DNA of 64,000 nt from Nectonema munidae (taxonomy: Eukaryota; Nematomorpha; Nectonematoida; Nectonematidae): NCBI GenBank assembly GCA_030549495.1, contig JAUIRK010000903.1:310001-374000 (forward strand), given 5' to 3'. Shown piece by piece: positions 34,736 through 46,800 of the stretch (its first letter is position 1; each line of letters opens with the position of its first letter). A program made the translations under genes and the position numbers. Below the pieces are notes generated by a model. The model was not told the origin of the DNA, did not search any database, and was given only the letters and a program-made list of their open reading frames with translations.

Positions 34736-34974
34736 CAAAAAATATTTTTGCGTTTTTTTATTTAGGTTTCTAAATTAGTTTCTATTAAATATGTCAACAA
34801 ATTTTATTGAAATAAAAATATATTTAAAGTAGTGGGGTCTAATCGGTTTTAAACGTGTTTTGAGTGATCAAGAAAAATCGTGTTATCGATTATATATTTA
34901 AAAATAATTGGACTTTGTAGCAAATACATATATTTCTTGTTTCATGGTCGCTAACATTTTATTGGTTGAAGAAC
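34736..34974. other. Unassigned AT-rich spacer
   Basis: No gene is seen. It joins the piggyBac remnant to U8 and has no copy elsewhere in the window that I recognised. Confidence 0.4.
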
Positions 34975-36338
34975 GATTCTTCAACATGCGGAGAAATAAA
35001 TCTTAACTCGCAATAACTTAGGCGAGTTTAATACTTTAACCTTCGTAAGGACACAGTCTGGCTTTTTACTCCAATGGATTTATTCAACTTTATTTTTCGG
35101 CAAATTAAATATTTGACTCATGTTGAAACTTTTATGTAAATTACCTGAAAAACAGAAAATTGTTTATAAGTCAAACCTTTCTGTTTTAGCTTACAATGTA
35201 TTACCGAATTCTTAATGTAAATGCTTGTTATGTTCGCTTTTTACTCTATTAATTTGTCCTTCGTGTAACTACAAATGAGTGTGTCCTGCGAGGGAAAGGC
35301 GATTTATAACACAGATGAATCCTAAATATTGACTTAGATTATTGGGGTAGGGTCGACTTATCTATAGGTCTACCTATAAACCGAATTATAAGGTAAAATT
35401 CATTTAAAAATTTGATGCAAATATTTCTGTAATTCTAAATATTGCCTAAATTCATGTAGATATAGTGGAAAAATAATATTTATCTGATGAAAGTGAATAC
35501 TAGTTACCAATAGTTAACGCCAAAAGACTTCATATTTTATACATATTGTGAAAATTCGGTTTATTTTTATAACATATATACCTATTGAATTGCAAATATT
35601 GTATATTTAAAGAGTTTTACCTGTTTTATTCTTTTTGCGTTCTGTTAAATATGAAAATGAAAAAGTAAAAAATATAAATAAAAGTATGTTTTGATTTGAA
35701 GGTCAGAATTTCATGATTATTTAATTTAATTTAGCATAAAATGTACATAACTAATTTATTTTAACGTTATTATTTGTTTGAATCAAAATATATTCAGGAA
35801 GTAAAATCGTGTGAAATTTTTTTATAAAAATTTCAGGAAAAATAAATAACAATAATTGAGAATAAGAGTAATTATATTTTAACTGCAACCAACAGTGAAA
35901 TTCATTAAAGGAATGTAAGAAGTTAGATGGTTATACGTTTTCGGCGAAGTGATGATAGAACGCATTCGTTTGTTTTACATTAAATGTTCCCCAACTTCGT
36001 ATGGAATCATAGGCCAAGTTTTAATATAAAAATCCTTCTTACTAAGACAAATTAAAATATGTGTAGAATATATTAAAACCATACTGCCGATTCTTGAACC
36101 ATGAGAAGCAACTAAAATATAAAAATGAATTAGGAAGATAATTAAATTGGATTTAATATTTAAAAAAAAAATTCGTTTTAAAAATTTTATATTTAGGTTT
36201 TAAAAATAAAATCTATTTTTTAATTTTTATATTTATCTATTATGTGAAGTTTAAAATTTATACGCAAGTATATGAAAGAATATATTTTTTTGAAATGCAT
36301 ATCACGCTTGATTACTTGGAAAAATAAAAATATAAATC
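34975..36338 (+). repeat. U unit, alpha type (U8)
   Basis: Similar to 10,770-12,058 and 14,520-15,820. It starts at ATTCTTCAACATGCGGAG. The core motif lies at 35,609-35,640. LINE-C copy 3 follows. Confidence 0.85.
35040..35294. mobile_element. Alpha-specific MITE-like insert, copy 4
   Basis: Same insert as at 10,826; left flank CTTTAA, right end GTGTCCTGCGAGGG. Confidence 0.6.
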
Positions 36339-38355
36339 TAACGAGCCTTGGTAAAATCAAAAATGATCAACATGTTAAAAGAACACTCCGAATTATCTAC
36401 CAGTACTACTCTGGCAAAACTTAATCGTTAGTGCCCTACCTAACTTAAAAAATGTTCCTGACAATTTAAAAAAGATCTATCAAATTATCTTAACCCCGAA
36501 TAATCAGAGAAAGTGAACAAGTTAAGAGCTCAGGTGAAAGCGTTGATTCAAGAGAAAAAAGACAATTCAACTATATATGAATTAAGAGACAGTTCATTAA
36601 ACGAGTTTCGAGAGAATCTGAAAAAAATATTCTCTTCAGATTTTACAAGCGACAGACGAATAAATGGAATATTCCCTTCAAATCAAATGACTTCTTCTCC
36701 AAGCCAATATTAAGTTACGTTCAACAATATTGTATACCAATTCTAACGTTTATCTTTTTTTTAAAAGATTTTATTACCAAAGTTCTTCCAAAAAATAGGG
36801 TTATACTTTTTATGATTTTTACTTCAATAATTTTGATAAAGTAACCATCAGTGCTTCTAAAACAAGGGGGATTATCGCCTTATTTAAAAGTCATAACGGT
36901 ATCTCCTTTTGCTCCTTCCTATATTGAATACATGTGTCTAGAGATGGAAAATAAAGGTAAAAACTTTATTGCCTGCTGCATCAATAGGAGCCCTTTGACC
37001 AATATGGCTCACTCAACACATGAAATATTTTCTCTCTTTTCGAGCTTTTTTGACATTTTCAACTAAATCTACTTTAATTTTCATTGGCGATTTCAATTAT
37101 CCTTTTATTCCTTGTAACTCAGAAGACAGCATTACTAAAAGAACTCTCCCGAAGTGAATTTCCTAGAATACATAACTTCAAATAACTTATTTCAATTAAT
37201 TCGTCAAGATACAAGATTCCACAACATTGGAAAATGAAAATATTTTGGAGCTTTTAATTTACATATATCCTTCAAATATTTCAAACACCATTTCTAAATT
37301 ATCTGCATTAGGAGGGAACGATCATAATTCTTACTCTCTTTTTCCCACGATTAATTTAATTAACGACAAGAACAGTATCAAATACCATTCTGGTTAACAT
37401 CTTCATTTCTACAAAATTGGAATATTTTAGTTCCGGGCTAATTTTTTCTTCTTTATCTGACAATCTACCGATCTTTGCTTACCTTAAAATACGGGTCCTT
37501 CTTTAAAAATAGTTATAAATTTACCAAGGAATACATTGATTTTTATAAACTGTACAACTATTTAAAAAATGAAAGTTGGGACAATTTTATTAATTCACAT
37601 TTTTCAGCCGCTGTAGCATCATAAAAATTCTTACAAATTCTCAATAGTACCAAGTCCAAATGTAGTTCAGTAATAACATATAAAAGGAACAAATATAAAA
37701 TGAAACAAAATAAGTGGATGAATAATGAACTTCTTCGTATGGTAAAATTTAAAGATAATCTTTATAAGAACTTGATTAAAAATAAAAATAATTGCATCTA
37801 CGCTGACTTATAAAATGAGTTCAATCGAGTGAATAAACATTTTAAGTATTGTATATGGATTGCAAAACGTAATTATTACCATAGTTTTTTTAAAAAATCA
37901 TCCAATTAATAAAAAAATTTGTGGAAAGAAATCAATATTTTGAAAAACCAAAAAAATTATAACATGGTAGTTATTAAAAAGGACGAAAAATATATTGATG
38001 AACTATTTTTACCTAGTGAATTTAGTAACTTTTTTAGAGAAAAAAAAATATGAATCTATATGCATTGAGAAGGAATATATGAGTAAGATACACGAATCCT
38101 CGAATTCTTCGTTTGCTTTTAGAGAAATATCGTTAAATGATGTACTTATCAATATTAATTCACTTAATAATAGTGAATGCCAAGATTTCTATGGATATAA
38201 ACTTAAGTTAATTAAGTTCTTAGCTCCTGTTATATCTTCTCCTTTAAGATATATTTTTAATAAATATTTACTAGAAGGGAAGTTCCTGACTCTTTTAAAA
38301 TTTCAAAGATCATACCTGTTTTCAAAAAAGGTTCTAAATTTGACCTGAATAACTA
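36339..38355 (+). mobile_element. LINE-C, copy 3
   Basis: The ORF1-like part (36,513-36,713) reads NKLRAQVKALIQEKKDNST. The endonuclease (36,780-37,500) has IEYMCLEMENKGKNF and, in another frame, IFIGDFNYPFIP, a better GDFN block than copies 1 and 2. RT (37,580-38,355) has KWMNNELLRMVKFKDNLY, SSNSSFAFREISLNDVLIN, LINSLNNSECQDFYGY and FKKGSKFDLNNY. The sequence stops at NNYR, where a GC-rich hAT end is inserted. It is broken by several stops and frame changes. Confidence 0.8.
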
Positions 38356-38735
38356 TAGATAAGGGGCGGGCAACCTCCGGCCCTCAAAGGGTTAGCATTC
38401 GGCCCGCCACCCTGCTAGGCTTTATTATTGCAATCCGGCCCGCGGACCTCCCAGTAAAAGTAGAGAAGAAATTCCAATAAATTTTAAGTTTTCAAATAAA
38501 TAAATTTTATTATTGAATTACTTTACATTTCATTATTATTATTATTATTAGTAATAGTAGTAGTAGTAGAAGAATTACTTATGTAGCAACTTAATTTGCT
38601 AATCTTTGTTGATTTTGCTCAAGTCAAAGAAGAATGAATTTTAATGAAATTTTAATGATTTTTTATATCAATGCATCATTATATTATTTATTCATTGCTG
38701 ATATATCTAATTTTCTTCCTTTAAAGACATACCTA
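38356..38735. mobile_element. hAT-type terminal fragment inside the LINE
   Basis: A GC-rich block, GGGGCGGGCAACCTCCGGCC followed by GCAATCCGGCCCGCGGACC, resembles the known ends of Charlie-like hAT elements (CAGGGGTGGGCAAC..CGGCCCGCGGGCC). The matching inverted end is not found, so it is a truncated insert. The remainder is AT-rich with a (TTA)n then (TAG)n microsatellite at 38,528-38,568. LINE sequence of the D type resumes at about 38,736. Confidence 0.5.
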
Positions 38736-39499
38736 ATTTTCTTCCTTTAATTCAGTACTGTGCAAATACGACATAAAAATATTTGACAAATTTCATTTAA
38801 TTGGTTTGTTCTTTTGAAACATTACTTTTAATCTACAAGACTCTTTTTCTTCCACACTTAATCTACAGCATTCTCAACTGCAAACATTCTTCTATTTCAA
38901 CCATGTTCACATTAGAAAAAAAAGTCTTGGGAACATTAAAATTTCAAAAGAGTTATGCACACACATCATTTACATTTAAAGCTCTCTTTTTCCTAAATTT
39001 GCTCGATATATATAATCTTAAGTTAATTATTTTTACACATAAATATTTAATCTTTACTTTAGCGGAAATTTTCAATGGTATGATCATTTTTAGAACGGAA
39101 AAATTTAGGTTGATTCTTAAGGATTTTACAATTAACTTCCTTAAGGTTATATAACTCCTAGTAATCCTTAAGGCATAAATTAGCTTCTTCTTTTAATTCC
39201 AATGTTCATCTTTGTTCATTTTAACAATTACTCTATTAAAAAAATAAAGTTCTTCTCTAAAAACATGTACCCTTCTCAATACCAACTAAGTTCTCACACA
39301 CCACGAACACACCTTTTTTTCAATTTTAGCTCACATATATTCAGATGTCTAAAGTTGTTTTTTATAAACTGTTATTATTTCTGTATAATTTTTAGTGATC
39401 TATTCTCAAGTTAGTTATTTTTAACTTAGTAAATAAGTATTAGTTAAATTGTCATAATTCTAGTTTAGTTCTTAGCTAGTTTTTTTAGAACCTTTGTAT
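38736..39499 (+). mobile_element. LINE-D 3' end, copy 2
   Basis: The 117-codon stretch (38,801-39,154) reads FETLLLIYKTLFLPHLIYSI, FTLEKKVLGTLKFQKSYAHT, and FKALFFLNLLDIYNLKLI, the C-terminal tail of a non-LTR RT. It is the least damaged of the LINE-D tails. The untranslated tail at 39,160-39,499 precedes U9, as it precedes U3 and U5. Confidence 0.75.
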
Positions 39500-41282
39500 C
39501 CTAATATTTTAAATTCTTGAATTTATGTATATTGATTTGAATATACAAATAGATTATTCTGCAATATACGCATTATGCTAACTAAATTTATTTTTTATAG
39601 GATATATGAGTTATATATAAGGGACAATTTTTCCAATTGATGATTTCAAATATTTATATTATGAATATGTATATTTCAGTTTATAGGTTGACCTTTTAAT
39701 CCTTAAAAATCATCACAAAATTTTAGCTAGTCTTATATAACAGTATAAAAGAGCGAAACTTTTGATTTTCTGTCATATATTTATAAGTAACTAAGCCTAA
39801 TCTTGACTGATACCCACGAAAGCTTGGTGCAGAAACTAATGATATAAATACTAAGGAATCCACCTCGGCTGTATTTTTTATTCCTCGTGGAAAAAGGACC
39901 TGTAAAAAATCAAAAGTGTTAAATAACAACAAATAGAGAAACATCAAATATTTTATTTCTTACTAAAATAAAATAAAAAGTGTTTACATTTACCAGTTAA
40001 AACTCATCAAACTTGCCAGAATCATCATCTGATACAAAAAGTCGATGATCGACGATTCGTCAGAATGCAGAGAAAGACATCATAACTCGTTAATAACATA
40101 GCGAGTTTCATATTTTAAAGGGCGATTAATCCCCAGATATTAGCTAAATCTTAAATATGGACTTAGATTATCGTGGGTCGACTTATCTGCAGGGCGAACT
40201 ATAAACCGAATTATATGGTGATTATAATTCAATTAGAAATTTGATGGAAATATTACTGTAATTGTCAATATTGCCTCAAATCATGTAGATATAACAAAAA
40301 AATTATATATATCTGATGAAAGTAAATACTACTTACCAATAGTTAACGCCAAAGACTTCATGTTTTATACAGATTGTGAAAATTATGGTAATTTTTATAA
40401 TATATATACCTATTGAATTGACATATATTATATATTTAAAGAGTTTTACCTGTTTTATTCTTTTTGCGACCTGTTAAATAGGAAAATATAAAAATTTTAA
40501 GTGTAAAAATATAAATAAATGTAAGTTTTGATTTCAAGGTCAGATTTTCATGATAATTTAATTTCATTAAGCATAAAATGTGCATAACAAATTTATTTTA
40601 ACTTTAATATTTGTTTAAATCAAAATGTATTCATGAAAGTAAAATCGTGTAAAAAAAATTTATAAAAATTTTAGGAAAAATAAATAACAATAATTGAGAA
40701 TAAGAATAATTATATTTTAACTGCCTCCACCAGTGCACTTCATAGAAAGAATGAGTTAGATAGTTTTAAGTTTTCGGCGAAGTGATGATAGATTGAATTA
40801 GTTTGTTTTACAATAAATGTTTCAGAAATTGTTATAGAATCATAGGCCATGTTTAAATATAAAAATCCTTCCTACTGAGACAAATTAAAATATGTGTAGA
40901 ATATATTAAAATCATACTGCCTATTCTTGAACCATGAGAAGCAACTAAATTATAAAAATGAATTAAGAAAACAATTATATTGCGTTTAATTATTTTTTTA
41001 TTTTAATATTTTTGTATTTAGACTTTAAAAATAAAATCGATTTTGTAATTTTTATATTTTTGTGAAATTTAAAATTTATACACAAGTATATGTAAGAATT
41101 TATTTTTTTCACGAAATGCAAACAGATACACAATCATTACTCTTGATCACTTGGACAAATAAAAAAGTTTCTGACATTTTCAAAAGACCTTGATATCAAA
41201 TGATCTCAATTCCGAAGAATAAGAGAAAGTGAAAAAGTTAAGAGCTCATGTAAAAGCGTTGATTTAAGAGAATAAAGATATT
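39500..41282 (+). repeat. U unit, beta type (U9)
   Basis: A full beta unit, without the alpha insert (TTTTAAAGGGCGATTAATCC near 40,115). The core motif lies at 40,438-40,470. It ends in AGAGCTCATGTAAAAGCGTT and is followed by a short minisatellite, not by the hAT directly. Confidence 0.85.
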
Positions 41283-41350
41283 TAAGTTCTAAAATGTCTT
41301 TTTAAATTCTAAAATGTCTTTTTTAAATACTAAAATGTCTTTTTTGATTT
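41283..41350. repeat. Short minisatellite
   Basis: About four tandem copies of an 18-19 bp motif based on CTAAAATGTCTTTTTTAAA. They begin exactly where the U9 match ends. Confidence 0.7.
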
Positions 41351-41592
41351 TACAATTTTTTCATAAAAATTCTGAAGTGTGGTTCTGAATGAGCAGTGTT
41401 ACATACTGTGATAATCATCTAATCCGATATTTATCATTTATGAAATTTACCATCCGGAATCTTAAATTTTATATATTTTCTCACTACAAAAATCTTCTCA
41501 AAAAAATTCTTATGGTTTATTTATACACTAGTTTTAATGTGGTATTGAATTATTTCAAGTGTAATTCAAAACAAACAAAATATCTTTATTCA

Positions 41593-41916
41593 TCACGAAA
41601 TAGCAATTCCCATCTGTCCTTTTTGTATATTACGCAGAGCATGTGTTATAACAATCTTCGTTGAATTTAGAAAACTGCTTCTATAATAACGTTTTGTAGC
41701 GTGATTGATTGGACTTTGACTAAAACAACAATTATCAGAACATGTTTTGTAACTAATAAATCTTGTTTTACCCAATTTTTGTTTTGTAAAATTTTTAATT
41801 TTTGAAAATGCCAGCTCAATTGGAGTTTTAAATGCGAAATGGATCATATTTCTCAAAAAATCTAATGATAAAAAGTTTAAATCGGAAATTGAGTTTAAAA
41901 ATGAAACTCTTTTCAT
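41593..41916 (-). pseudogene. Possible Tc1/mariner-like transposase C-terminus
   Basis: The minus-strand reading has TPIELAFSKIKNFTKQKLGK, then DNCCFSQSPINHATKRYYRS. N-P-I-E-xx-F-S-K-x-K is the block after the last catalytic D/E in IS630/Tc1 transposases, and a C..FI.HA...Y pattern often follows. Here the Asn is Thr, and the upstream LPPYSPDLN block is only partly visible (SISDLN). The catalytic core is not found. The overlapping plus-strand reading at 41,389-41,664 shows no domain. The family assignment is tentative. Confidence 0.35.
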
Positions 41917-42430
41917 AGTAACAGGACAAAAGCTTATTTAAGCTAATATTGAAAAAATACTTCGAGATAACCAATAATAATAAATCAAAAAAGTTGTATT
42001 TTTAAAAAACCAGGTCACTTATGTGAGATCGAGTTAAACATCTTCACAAATAGAAATCAAAAAATTTATATTTTTTTGGAGAAAGTGATCTAAATGATTT
42101 AGATGGCATACTTTTCAAAGTAGAAGAATTTTCATTCATTCCCTAACCTTATTATTGCGAAAAAAGTGTAAAAACGTTTACCATGTCATACAGTTGCCAG
42201 TGGAAAAAATAAATATGAAGCCAGACAATGGTAAAAATCAATATTTTAATCAAATTTATATAGTAAATATACTGCATTCAATCATATGCAGTGATGCAAT
42301 ACGTTGCATGAAAATTACCGATTTAGACCTTGGAAAGAAGAAAACGTAGATGGCCACCGGTGACCCGTTCGGCATCTGAAACATCTTTTAATCTGGGTCA
42401 CCAGTCACCCAATCGACAAAAAAGGGTAGA
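41917..42430. other. Unassigned stretch with a short inverted repeat
   Basis: No gene is recognised. At 42,358-42,410 CCGGTGACCC and GGGTCACCAG form an inverted repeat of about 8 bp with a 27-base loop. The hAT remnant begins at about 42,431. Confidence 0.4.
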
Positions 42431-43650
42431 GGCAGTTCTATGTTTGGGAGTCAACGTTCTACATGTGGAACATGTTCTTGATACTTTTTAACATTTCTGC
42501 TTCAGATTATTTTATTTCTCAATATTCATACGAACTTTGAATTTCTTTATCTCTCATTATTCATTTGTGCTTGTAAGTTACTTTATCTTTAATTATTAGG
42601 ACGAATAAAGCCAATAAAGTCCAATTTAAAAAAAAATAATATTTTCGGTAAACAAATGAATTTATTTTCACTTGTTTCCAAAAAAGGATTTTTGGATATT
42701 TTTTTAAATCAATAAAGTCAATTTTTTTGTTACAGTTCATCTTTTTCTAAAAAGTCAATTTTTTGTATAAAGTTTCTATTTTTTTTTTAATTTAATTTTA
42801 TTTGTATAGTTCAACTGATATAATGGCTCCTTTTAATGCTGTTTAGTGCTTAAAAATGCCAAAGATAATCTCAAGATAATCAACAAAAATTTATTTATTT
42901 TAAAAAGTATCCTAATGAATTTATCTTCCCTCATTCTAAACATTTGTTATAGAAAATTTCTGAAGTTGTTGTTAGGCATGATAAAACGTTTTTATTGAAA
43001 ATCATAGAAAAGGAAAAAAGAAACAGCTTGGTATTCCAAGCTCATCAGCAACAAATATCGAAACCTATTTAGAACCAGTATTAAAAACTTGTTAAGAAAT
43101 CTAATCAAATGCTTCTTGGAGTCCAATATTCCTTTGTATAAGCTCGATAAAAAGTTGTTTTCTGGATTGAGATACGCAATTCCTTCAATGTAGAAAAATT
43201 GTTTTTGAACATTCTCTGGATTTACTTCTTCATATTAAAGAATACTGTTAAGAAAAAATATTTTTTTCTAATGGTTGATGAAAGTACTGTTCGAAATTTG
43301 AGTTTCGAAAACGTTTTGCTTGGCTCAATTGATGTTTCTGAAAAAACAGGGCTTGTAAAAAGTATTCCTTTTGAAGAATATGTTGACTCAAAAAAGCTGA
43401 TCTGAGTAGTTGATGAAAATATGAGAGATTTCAATGTTGATAACAAAAATTTCATTATTTTAAACTGATGCTGCTAGCAGGTAAAATTTTGAAAGCTGTT
43501 TATCCAAATATGCCCCATATAACATCCTTTGCACTTGTGCAATGAAAATCAAATCATTTTATAAAGAAGTAGATGCTTTGATCGGTGATATCAAGTCAAT
43601 AATAATAAAAAGACATAAGTCGAAGAGTTGCTTCCAAAAATATCTTTCGT
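42431..43650 (+). mobile_element. hAT remnant, copy 3
   Basis: Matches hAT copy 1 from 769 onwards, including TCTACATGTGGAACATGTTC for the palindrome region. Its value is a piece missing from the other copies: near 43,249-43,405 it reads KKYFFLMVDESTVRNLSFEN, VLLGSIDVSEKTGLVKSIPF. FLMVDEST is the first conserved block of DUF659-like hAT transposases. The match ends at about 43,640 in the region before VVKRWMSW; the 3' part is gone and LINE-D follows. Confidence 0.75.
43199..43405 (+). pseudogene. hAT transposase, DUF659-like core (fragment)
   Basis: A 68-codon stretch with FILKNTVKKKYFFLMVDEST, VRNLSFENVLLGSIDVSE and TGLVKSIPFEEYVDSKKL. The D-E-S/T-T pattern followed by ..NVLVG matches hAT core proteins. 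It ends at a stop, but the next frame continues DENMRDFNVDNKNFIIL. The minus-strand reading at 43,222-43,455 is its shadow. Confidence 0.6.
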
Positions 43651-44890
43651 TCAGATATCTCAATTACTATTTCTAAATTTATAGCATTAGGATGGAGCGA
43701 ACATAATTCTTAGCATTAGATTTTTCCTATGGCATCAAACCATCGTCTTCTACCTCCAGAAAACGTAATGTTGCTCAGAAGGGAAAACAAAATAAGAGAA
43801 TGACTGTCTAATGTGAATTGGAACCTATATAATGACTGCTCATTTTCAGAGGTTAATGAAGCTTTTATGAATTAACGAAGCCATTACTCAGTATATACCT
43901 TTGATAAAAAAAAGAAAAAATATAATCCATATATGATCAGCTCATCTATTTACATATATACAAAAAGGAAAAAACTCTTTAAAAAGTAAGAAAACTTAAA
44001 AAATCCTTCAATAATGTTGCAAAAATAATTAAACCTGAAAAAACCGATACTGTCATTATGCATAGCTTTAATATCTGTTTTTAAAGAGATATTTCCAAAA
44101 TATTTGAAGTTTTTAGTCATAAAAACGATTCTCAAAAATGGCAACAATAAGCTTGTTGAAAATTATTGACCGATCTCTATTATTACAACTGTTTCAAAAC
44201 TGTTTTAAAAATTAATTTACCCAAAATCCTTTGATTTTCCATCTACTGTTTAAATATACTACTGGAACTCGCTTTGAATTTGAAGAAATCAATCAAGCGT
44301 AAAGCTGTCAGAATTAGACAATTTAACATCCCTGCTGTCAGTTAATACTGGTGTCGCGCATGGTTCCAATCACGCCCCTTAACTTTAATGTGTTTAAAAA
44401 TGATCTCACTAATTATTTTAGCCTGCGTTATTAGCATTGTACGCCCATGATTTCAAGGTTGTGAAAGTGTAAACATCTTTCAGCCGACGGTATCCTTGAT
44501 TTCTTGAACTCTATATCTATTTTATTTAGGCACAATTCCCTTCAAATGAATCAGAAAAAATTATACAACATAAAAATAGTTAACAAATTCAATTTAATTG
44601 GTTTGATTAATAAAACTATAACATGGAAATATTACATCAATCGCCTAAGCGAAATCTATTTTCTTTTGAAACATTCCATTTAATCTACAAGACTCTTTTT
44701 CCAAATTTAATTACAGTATTCTCAACTGGGGATATTATTTTAATTGAAACTTGTTTACATTAGAAAAAAAGTCTTGGGAACATTCAAATTTCAAAAGAGT
44801 AATGCACACACATCACCTACACTTTAAGCTCTTTGTCTACTAAATTTACCCGATATATATAATTTTAAGTTAATTATTTTTACACACAAA
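43651..44890 (+). mobile_element. LINE-D fragment, copy 3
   Basis: Readable pieces in order are a linker (LLRRENKIRE, VNWNLYND), fingers (NGNNKLVENY then PISIITTVSKLF, about 44,140-44,205), a degraded palm (GVAHGSNHAPLTL near 44,350), and the tail (NYSILNWGYYF, LFTLEKKSWEHSNF, near 44,705-44,790). It parallels 19,430-20,335 but starts further upstream. It is heavily broken, with some internal shuffling. Confidence 0.65.
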
Positions 44891-44989
44891 TATGATAAAA
44901 CACGCTCTTAACTTCTTTTTTTCTTTTTCTTCCTCCTAGCAGGTAATCTAATTAATGAATTAATGTAATCCAGTCTCAAAAAAAGTTCA

Positions 44990-45785
44990 AATAAGTATCA
45001 AATTAAGAGAGTTACATGATAAAAAATGACAAAAAATTACAAAATTCATAATAGTGACAAATCAAAGTGACAAAAAATGACAAATTTCAAACGACTAAAA
45101 TAATAAATGAGTGATAGAGAATTTAAAAATTCAAAAGAGTAATAAATCTAAAGAGTAACGACAAAATGTAAAATAGTGATATGCCAAATTAATGATAAAA
45201 TAACAAATTTCAAAAGAATGACAATACAAAACATTCATAAAAATCAGTTATTATTTTTACTAATTTGCATTAAGTAAATAGAATTTTTTATATTGTCTTA
45301 GAAAATTTATATTCAAATCTTTAATTGAAAAAGAACAAATTTTAGTTCATTCTTAATTTTTATATAACAGTTTTCATTTATATATTTTATAACTTCTATA
45401 TTGTTTAAAAAGAACAAATGACAAACGGTGACAAAACATATGGAATTCAAAAAACCCACTAATTAACTAACAAATTGAAAAATTATCTAATAACTAACTA
45501 GCTTAGCAACTAATTAATTAACGGACTGAATAACCAACTATAATTAACGAACTAACTAACGAATTAACTCACTCACTAACTAACTAACTTAACAAATCAA
45601 CTAACTAATGAACAAAGTAACTTGATTTGTCACTCATTTTAGCACTATTCAAAGATGGACAAATTTAATCACTTTTTTGATTTTTTACTTCCAGCCATTC
45701 TTTTGATTTGTCACTCTTTTGAGATTATTTAAAGAGTGACAAATTTCGTCACTCATTTGATTTGTCACCCTTTGGATAGTAAACA
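44990..45785. mobile_element. Foldback element, GTGACAAATCAAA family, copy 1
   Basis: Left arm (about 44,990-45,230) holds many copies of GTGACAAATCAAA, AAGAGTGACAAA and close variants. Right arm (about 45,625-45,780) holds the inverted forms TTTGATTTGTCAC and TTTGTCACTC. Between them is an (ACTA)n-like tract (45,450-45,615). A second copy with the same layout lies at 55,380-55,745. The long, repeat-built inverted arms are typical of foldback elements. No coding sequence is present. Confidence 0.55.
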
Positions 45786-45957
45786 AGGTATATGTATTTT
45801 TTTTATTTATTCCTTATTCTGTAAGCATGTGTATCTTTGCCAACGCAACTTCACATGTATACTATATGTTCATTACTTTAAATCAAATTCACTTCCCCCA
45901 CTCTCCCTGTTGTCATTTTTTTTGGCTGACGCAAACCCAGGCTGAAGCGTTCTATGG

Positions 45958-46397
45958 GGTATATGCTAAAAAAAGAGAAAAGTTATCCTAGGTTAACATC
46001 TAACCCATATACAATAGCCCCCAAGCAATAGGGAATTTTGCGTTCTGCGATATAGTTCTGTTTTTTCCTGAGTTCTAGATCCGCCTACTTAAATTTAGGA
46101 TTGGCACAAGGTATAAGTCCCAAAACAGTTTCATGTTACGAGCTAGGTTAGGCATAGTCGGTAATCTGGCCTCTGTAGGAGTCCGCTTGTAGGACCGTTT
46201 AAACATTCCAATAAAATATATATCCTAGGGACAACATTTAGAAATGGAGTCAAATTCCAGGGGTAAATTGTTCCTAACCTAGCATGCCCTAATTATGTAT
46301 ATCTTTATTAACCCCTATACATGTATCAAATATCATTTATTAATAATATATAAGATATTGCATGCCTTCAAACGCTTCTATTTTTGTAGCATATACC
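45958..46397. mobile_element. MITE-like 440-bp segment with inverted ends (candidate)
   Basis: GGTATATGCTA at 45,958-45,968 is exactly inverted as TAGCATATACC at 46,387-46,397, and the next bases also match loosely (AAAAAAG and AAAAATAG). The interior is richer in GC than its surroundings and shows no coding frame. Target duplication is not clear. Confidence 0.35.
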
Positions 46398-46429
46398 TTT
46401 TATAATCATATTCTTTTATTTAGGAACAA

Positions 46430-46800
46430 GATACATTCCGTCGTGCGGGTTTTTTACCCTGGTTTTCTTCCTGTGAGGAATTCAAAGGTTTTTACGGCTA
46501 GGTAGTGCTCTAGCGACCCGATTCTACGTGATTAGTAATCAAGCTATCACTAGACATTAAGTCTGTTTCCCTAATTGGGAGCGTTCGCGTTAGGATAGTA
46601 TCGATCACTCAGCTGTATTTATATATTGTAACATAAATTCTTGTAAAATAATATATATAACAAGGTATAGCTATGCAGTAACAAGGGCCGGTAGGTGTTT
46701 AGTGGGATGGAAAGTCCAGGTAGACCTGGACTCAGCATTCCGGGCGGGCCACGATATCCGAAAGGATGGGTGCGAACGTCACAAACAACTTAACTTATAA
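46430..46800. other. GC-rich island with strong hairpins, unidentified
   Basis: This stretch stands out against very AT-rich flanks. It contains a perfect inverted repeat AGTCCAGGT-AG-ACCTGGACT (46,710-46,729). GGGATG before it can pair with CATTCC after it. A GAAA-closed hairpin ATCC-GAAA-GGAT follows. No frame looks coding. It could be part of a structured RNA, an untranslated region, or the end of an unrecognised element. I could not match it to tRNA, rRNA, snRNA or a known ribozyme by eye. Confidence 0.4.

Noticed and set aside
46680-46800. RNase P, HDV-like or hammerhead ribozyme
   Set aside because: Only short matches exist; the needed P1/P2 pairing or CUGAUGA core could not be drawn.
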